Below are positions 59,325 through 64,000 of a stretch of DNA of 64,000 bases, one piece after another (within the stretch, counting starts at the first letter, position 1; the number at the start of each line of letters is the position of its first letter). Both the position numbers and the translations under genes were made by a program. Source of the DNA: Caulochytrium protostelioides (lineage: Eukaryota; Chytridiomycota; Caulochytriomycetes; Caulochytriales; Caulochytriaceae); contig ML014189.1 in the NCBI GenBank assembly GCA_003615045.1, forward strand, positions 1 through 64,000, read 5' to 3'. The notes under the pieces are model-generated. The model was not told where the DNA came from, did no database searches, and saw only the letters and a program-made list of their open reading frames with translations.

Positions 59325-60756
59325 AGCACGCCCGCCCGCGTTTGCGACGTCTCGGCCGTCGCACGCGCCGGCCGCGTGGGTCTGGCGTTCGTTCGCGCGG
59401 TCGCTCCATGGAAAGTTTCACGCGCCCCTCTGCTCTGTATTCTGCACGAAAGCTCACTTTTGAAACGGGTGCCCGCGGCCTCTCGCCGCGGTCGCCGCGG
59501 TGCGCGCGCCCATCCACGGATCGGTCACCGCCACGGCGTCGTGACCGCGCGTCCGGCATCGTCGCCTCCCGCCTCGCGTGGCATCATGGCCTCCGCCTGG
59601 CCTCGGAGAGGTGGCGCCGGCGGGGCTTTCGTCGAGGCCGCAGGGACCCCGCGGCGTGACGGCCGTCGGCGCTTCAATCCTGCGCGCGGGGGGACGCGGC
59701 GGGCCGTGCGCACGGACGCTCGCCGGCCCAGCACGCCACGGACGGCGTCACCCCCCCTTAGGCGCGCTCAACCCCTTAGGCGCGCCGGCGCGGCCGCGGC
59801 CGGCGGCGGCGGCGGCGTTTCATCGGACGCTCACCCGAGGACGCGCGGTCACCGCAGCACGGCGCGACGGCGGCCACCGGCCGACCGGCGGGCGCGCCGC
59901 CAAGATCGCGTGGGGCCGCCTGCCGGGCCGCGGCGGTGCGGGCCGGCGGCGAGCATGACGCCCGGACGCCGGCCGGCGCGATCGGCGCGATCGGCTCGGC
60001 CACCGCCACCGAATCCCCGCCGAGACGTTCGCGAGACGAGGCCCGAGGCCGGTCGCGGGAGCGTCCTCCGGCATCAGGCCGCGGCGTCAGGCGCAGGCGC
60101 ACTGTCCGGCAGCGCGGCGGTATGGGGACGCGGCCGCAGGCGACGGCCGTGGTGGCGGCGAGCACGTGCCCGCGGGCCTCACGAGCATCAGCGGCGCCCT
60201 CCCGGCGGCGCTCCACGCGCACGCGACGCGACGCCAGCGGCCGCCTGCAGCCATCGGCGAGAGCCGGACGCAGGATCGATCGAGCATCGTGGCTTTGGCG
60301 GGTCACCACGGTGGACGACGCCTCCCCCGCCGTGCGTGTTCATGGCCGCCGCTTCATACCCGGAGGCCGCGACGGCAGCTGCCGGTCACGGGCTCGGGGT
60401 CACGGGCTCGGGGTCACGGGCTCGGTGCCACGTGCCTGGCGCCACGCACCTGCGCGACGTGCCTGTTCCGACCGCTCGGCCTTTGTCTGGCCCTCCTCGG
60501 TCGCACCGCATACTTCCGGGGACGCTCTCGCTGTGCCCTGTGCCGTGGCCCTCGCCTCGCATCGCGACGACTCGCCCTCTTGCACGAAAGTTTCGACTTG
60601 TCAGATTGATCCGGGCGCCGCCCTTTCCTCGTGAGGCTCCTCGTCGACGCCGTCGACGCTGCTCACCCACGCCGCTTCGCGGTCCCCGCCCCCAGACGGC
60701 TTCGATCCGTCCAGCGACGACGGCTCCCGCAGGCGGACTGCGCCGCCGACGTGGCC
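59325..60756. other. Intergenic ~1.4 kb with short tandem repeats
   Basis: A duplicated 17-bp unit CCCCTTAGGCGCGC (59754-59786) and three tandem copies of the 14-mer GGTCACGGGCTCGG (60384-60425). A long open frame crosses from here into the RhoGEF gene in another phase and is Arg/Ala/Pro noise. Confidence 0.55.
60384..60425. repeat. Three perfect tandem copies of a 14-bp unit
   Basis: The unit GGTCACGGGCTCGG is repeated three times without change, about 330 bp upstream of the RhoGEF start codon. Confidence 0.9.
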
Positions 60757-63700
60757 ATGCGGGCGCCCATCACGTCGGCGCTCTGGGCCGACGCCGGGCC
60801 TCTTGGCAAGGTGGCCGGCCGCGCGATCGTCGCGGAGCCGCTCTCGACCGATTCGGCGCGGTCGTCGCAGGCCTCGCTCACGCCGTTGGCCCCCGTGGCG
60901 GACGACAGCGTCTGGGGCGACCGCGCCATCGAGGCGGGCGTCCGGTATGCGCGGGCGCTCTACGAGTATGTCCCGCGCGCCACCGAACCGCGCAACATCC
61001 CGCTCGAGGAAGGCGACACGGTCGCCATCTACTCGCTCGCGGCCGTCGAGGACTGGCTTTTCGGCGAGTGCAATGGCGCCCAGGGCTGGTTCCCCGAGTC
61101 CTTCGTCGAGGCCATGGGCCCCGAGGAGAGCCGCCGCGCCGCGCGCCGCCACGAGCGCGTGCCCGTCGCCGTGCTCAACCAGCTCCGCGGCGTCAACACC
61201 GCCATCCGGTCGGCCTCTGCGTCGACGCAGCCCGCGCCGACGGCCGAGGCGTTCGCAGGCCTCGACGACGGCCGCGCCGCTGGCCGCTCCTCGACACCCG
61301 TCTCGCAGCCGAGCAGCATGGAGATGATGACGCCCGCGGCCACGGCCACGGCCACGGCCACGGCCACCGCGTCGCCAGCGGGGGCCCCATCCGCGGCAGC
61401 GACGGCGATGGTGCCCGCGCCCGGCGCGACCACGGGCAGCAGCCACGCCGACACGCGCAGCTGGCACATGCGGTATAAACTGCTGCCGCGCTACGAGCGG
61501 CGCTCGAACAGCCGCTCGAACAACCTCTCGGACGTGGGGTCCGAGACGACGACCGGATCGACCCTCGAGGCCGACGCGGCGCGCAGCTCCGAGCTCGCCG
61601 GCGGCGCCGGCCCCGCGCTCTACCGCTCGCAGCTCTCCCTCGTCGAGCTGATGGAAGCCTCCCCGCGCATTCCGGAGCTGACGATCCCGTCGTCCAGCGA
61701 CTGGAATATGGACGCCATGCTGGACGGCAGCGTCGGCCGCGGCGACGGCGACGCCACCGCCGACCCGCTGGGGCCGACCTCCGCCTCGTCAGACATGCTG
61801 GCCGACCCGAACGATCTCGGGGACAGCGCCACGGCCGGCGTCGCGCGTCCGGTGACGGCGCCTGGACCCACGGCCACGTCGACGGCGTCCAAAAGCACGT
61901 CGCCCGGCCCGGCGCGGGTCGCCATCACGATTCCGTCGGCGGCGTCGTCGCCGACCTCGGCCCTGTCGGCGCCGCTGCCGTCGCCGAGCCCCCTCAGCGG
62001 GCCCGTGACCTCGATCCATCTGCCGAGCAGCCTCAACGGCAAGGCGCGCGCGATGAGCAAGCGCAAGAAGAGCGTGACGCCGGCGAATGCCAAGTCGCCT
62101 GTGAGTGTGCTCAACAAGGCGAAGCCGCGCGTGCTATGGGGCCAGCAGATGGAAGCCCGGTTCGGCAAGACGGCGGTCGAGCGGCTGCAGCTGTCGAAGC
62201 TCGATGCGCAGCGCCAGGAGATCATCTACGAGCTCATCTCGACCGAGCGCGACTACGTCCGCGACCTGCGGCTCATTATCGACGTGTACATGAACGGCAT
62301 GAGCGAGGTCCTCCGCCCGAAAGAGATCGATATCATCTTCGGCAACGTCCAGGACCTCATCAAGCTCCACGACGTGCTGTACGAAGCGCTGAGCAAGCGC
62401 CAGTCCAGTGACAACTACGTCGTGCACGCGATCGGCGACATCTTTGGCGAGATGGCCAAACACTTCCAGAGCTACACGCTGTACTGCAGCAACTACACGC
62501 ACGCGCTCTCACGCCTCGAGGCCGTGCGCCAGCGCCGCGGCGTGCAGAAGTTCCTCGACCAGACGATGACCCTGCCGCTCAGCCGCGGCCTGACACTTGA
62601 GACCCTGCTGCTGTGTCCGATGCAGCGCATCTGCAAGTACCCGCTGATGCTGCGCGGCGTGCTGAAGCATCTGCCCGAGTCGCATCCGGACCGCGACCCG
62701 CTGCTGCGCGCGCTGCTCCAGCTCGAGACCGTGCTGCTCATCGTCAACAACAACACGCGGCAGAACGCCCAGTTCGAGCGCCTGCTGGCCTTGCAGCAGC
62801 GCCTGACGCCGCGTCTCGTGATTGCGCATCCGGCCCGTGCGATCCTGAGGAACGGCGTATACGAAATCATTGCCTCGACGACGGGCCAGCGGAAGCGCCG
62901 CGACGTGTTTCTCTTCAGCGACTCGCTGCTCATAACCAAAACGGCCGCGGCCGAGGGCGAGAAACTGAAGGTCGTCAACTACATCGCCGGCGACGATCTG
63001 CTCGTCGACGAAGTCGTGATCCAGCGCCTGCCCGGCCTGTCGCTGTACAAGCAGTCCGACAAGACGGTGTGGACCATTCTGTTCGACGCGGCGGCCGTGC
63101 GCCACGAGTGGCTCGAGGGCATCCAGACCATGATCGATAACGAAGCCGCTACGCGCGCCCGCCGCGAGGACCTCCTCAACATCGCCGTCAGCGGCCTCGA
63201 AGGACGCATCCTGCTCGCCGATACGCCCCGCACTACCGGCGCGCCGCCGTCCGCCGACCTCACCGACGCCACGCCGACGCCGACGATCGCCTTCACGACC
63301 TCGCCCGACACGGCCGAGTCCCTCTGCGACGCCGCCGTCACCGACCCGACCCGTCCGCTGCCGGCCGCGGCTGCAGGCGCCGGCGCCAGCGCCGGCGCCA
63401 CCACCACGGCGTCCCACAGCACCGCGCCGCTGTCCCTCTTCATTCCGGCCAGCGCCGCCATGACGACCCTCGCCACGACGTTGGCCGACCTCACCGCGTC
63501 GTCGGGCATCCAGGGCCAGGGTCCGAGCCGCGGCCGCCCCGTCAGCGCCCTCCTGGCCGAAGCGGCGGTGGCCGCTGCCGCCGCCGCGGGCACGACCCAC
63601 CCCGGCAGCAGCAGTGGTGGGGGCGCGGGCGGGCTGACGGACGCGAGCCGCGACCGCCTCGCCGTGCCCGCCGAGTTCGTCACGCCGTCCGGCGGCACGT

Positions 63701-64000
63701 TGCGGCTCGTGGACCCCTCGCGGCTCACGATCCGCGCCACGCCGGCGTTGCCGCGCTCTCGCGCGCCTGTTACGATCGGCGAGATCCCCAAACCGGCGCC
63801 TGCGCCGTCCACGGCATCGGCAATCGCGCCAGTACCGGCATCAGCGACCGCATCGGCGCCCGTGGCGGAGACCGCCGCGGCGGCAGCGTTCCCAGCAGCG
63901 GCCCCGGCGGTGACGACGACGACCACGACCACCACCACCACCACCACCACGTCGCTTATGGCCGCCGGCACGATGCCGGCGCCCACGGCGCTCCCGGATG
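60757..64000 (+). CDS. SH3-DH-PH Rho guanine nucleotide exchange factor (3' end outside window)
   Basis: Activates a Rho/Cdc42-type GTPase, probably at the plasma membrane or cytoskeleton. The ATG at 60757 is the first after an in-frame stop (60607-60609), and the frame stays open to the window edge (at least 1081 aa). An SH3 domain at residues ~62-118 (VRYARALYEYVP, EEGDTVAIYSL, DWLFGECNGAQGWFPESFVE) binds Pro-rich partners. A long Ser/Thr/Ala linker follows. DH domain ~489-680: IIYELISTERDYVRDLRLII (CR1), QSYTLYCSNYTHAL, LLLCPMQRICKYPLMLRGVL (CR3). PH domain ~690-793: RDVFLFSDSLLITK, LPGLSLYKQSDK, ending HEWLEGIQTMI. The rest is disordered Ala/Thr/Pro-rich sequence with a poly-Thr run coded by (ACC)n at ~63915-63951. 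CR3 is well conserved, so exchange activity is likely. Confidence 0.93.
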   Translation, partial: MRAPITSALWADAGPLGKVAGRAIVAEPLSTDSARSSQASLTPLAPVADDSVWGDRAIEAGVRYARALYEYVPRATEPRNIPLEEGDTVAIYSLAAVEDWLFGECNGAQGWFPESFVEAMGPEESRRAARRHERVPVAVLNQLRGVNTAIRSASASTQPAPTAEAFAGLDDGRAAGRSSTPVSQPSSMEMMTPAATATATATATASPAGAPSAAATAMVPAPGATTGSSHADTRSWHMRYKLLPRYERRSNSRSNNLSDVGSETTTGSTLEADAARSSELAGGAGPALYRSQLSLVELMEASPRIPELTIPSSSDWNMDAMLDGSVGRGDGDATADPLGPTSASSDMLADPNDLGDSATAGVARPVTAPGPTATSTASKSTSPGPARVAITIPSAASSPTSALSAPLPSPSPLSGPVTSIHLPSSLNGKARAMSKRKKSVTPANAKSPVSVLNKAKPRVLWGQQMEARFGKTAVERLQLSKLDAQRQEIIYELISTERDYVRDLRLIIDVYMNGMSEVLRPKEIDIIFGNVQDLIKLHDVLYEALSKRQSSDNYVVHAIGDIFGEMAKHFQSYTLYCSNYTHALSRLEAVRQRRGVQKFLDQTMTLPLSRGLTLETLLLCPMQRICKYPLMLRGVLKHLPESHPDRDPLLRALLQLETVLLIVNNNTRQNAQFERLLALQQRLTPRLVIAHPARAILRNGVYEIIASTTGQRKRRDVFLFSDSLLITKTAAAEGEKLKVVNYIAGDDLLVDEVVIQRLPGLSLYKQSDKTVWTILFDAAAVRHEWLEGIQTMIDNEAATRARREDLLNIAVSGLEGRILLADTPRTTGAPPSADLTDATPTPTIAFTTSPDTAESLCDAAVTDPTRPLPAAAAGAGASAGATTTASHSTAPLSLFIPASAAMTTLATTLADLTASSGIQGQGPSRGRPVSALLAEAAVAAAAAAGTTHPGSSSGGGAGGLTDASRDRLAVPAEFVTPSGGTLRLVDPSRLTIRATPALPRSRAPVTIGEIPKPAPAPSTASAIAPVPASATASAPVAETAAAAAFPAAAPAVTTTTTTTTTTTTTSLMAAGTMPAPTALPD
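63914..63951. repeat. (ACC/ACG)n poly-Thr-coding trinucleotide run
   Basis: About twelve Thr codons in a row near the right edge, inside the RhoGEF frame. Confidence 0.85.

Noticed and set aside
60384-60425. CRISPR-like array
   Set aside because: Units are head-to-tail with no spacers, and the genome is eukaryotic.
59376-61478. 700-codon plus-strand frame before and into the RhoGEF
   Set aside because: Runs out of phase with the SH3 domain and is Arg/Pro/Ala noise.

Overview
The window looks like nuclear DNA of an early-diverging fungus (chytrid-grade). Genes have eukaryotic architecture, lie on both strands with no operons, and are almost all intronless. GC content is very high. Conserved cores are interrupted or extended by long Ala/Gly/Pro/Ser/Asp-rich tracts, and trinucleotide and hexanucleotide repeats are common. 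The gene set (Gemin2, CPSF100, VPS51, Elp3, Nas2, Utp11, Efm7-type methyltransferase, CHK2/Cds1-type kinase, CYSTM peptide, mucin-like wall-sensor-like protein) fits a fungus. A GC-rich chytrid such as Caulochytrium is my guess, not something the sequence proves.

Layout. 0-13 kb: 3' end of a centrin (CDC31) gene, a C2H2 zinc-finger factor, a 1821-aa protein of unknown function, and on the minus strand an Efm7/Nnt1-like methyltransferase. 13-18 kb: a tRNA-Val(AAC), an AT-richer stretch without a recognisable gene, a possible PH-domain protein, and ribosomal protein uL1 (RPL10A). 18-32 kb is dense: CPSF100/CFT2 and VPS51 (divergent), UTP11, Gemin2, a KDEL-receptor-like protein 74 bp behind Gemin2, and a small CYSTM protein. 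32-42.6 kb is sparse: two protein genes (a helical protein with a possible mitochondrial presequence, and a secreted/single-pass mucin-like protein) between long stretches where I find no gene. 42.6-48.3 kb: an unknown 723-aa protein, the proteasome chaperone Nas2/PSMD9, and ELP3. 48.8-52 kb: an FHA-domain checkpoint kinase (CHK2/Cds1/Rad53 family) that I could reconstruct as nine exons. It is the one clearly intron-rich gene and lies in DNA of lower GC than its neighbours. 53-56 kb: 5-formyl-THF cyclo-ligase and a probable small multi-exon gene found only by its splice sites. 56-64 kb: a GRF-zinc-finger SNF2 annealing-helicase-like protein (SMARCAL1/ZRANB3 type) and an SH3-DH-PH RhoGEF that runs off the window.

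The genes are mostly housekeeping: RNA processing (CPSF100, Gemin2, UTP11, ELP3 for tRNA wobble modification), translation (uL1, Efm7, tRNA-Val), Golgi/endosome traffic (VPS51, ERD2-like), proteasome assembly, DNA damage response (CHK2-like, SMARCAL1-like), centrosome/spindle pole (centrin) and Rho signalling. They are unlinked in function. I found no retroelement, virus-like element, CRISPR array or DNA transposon that I could support.
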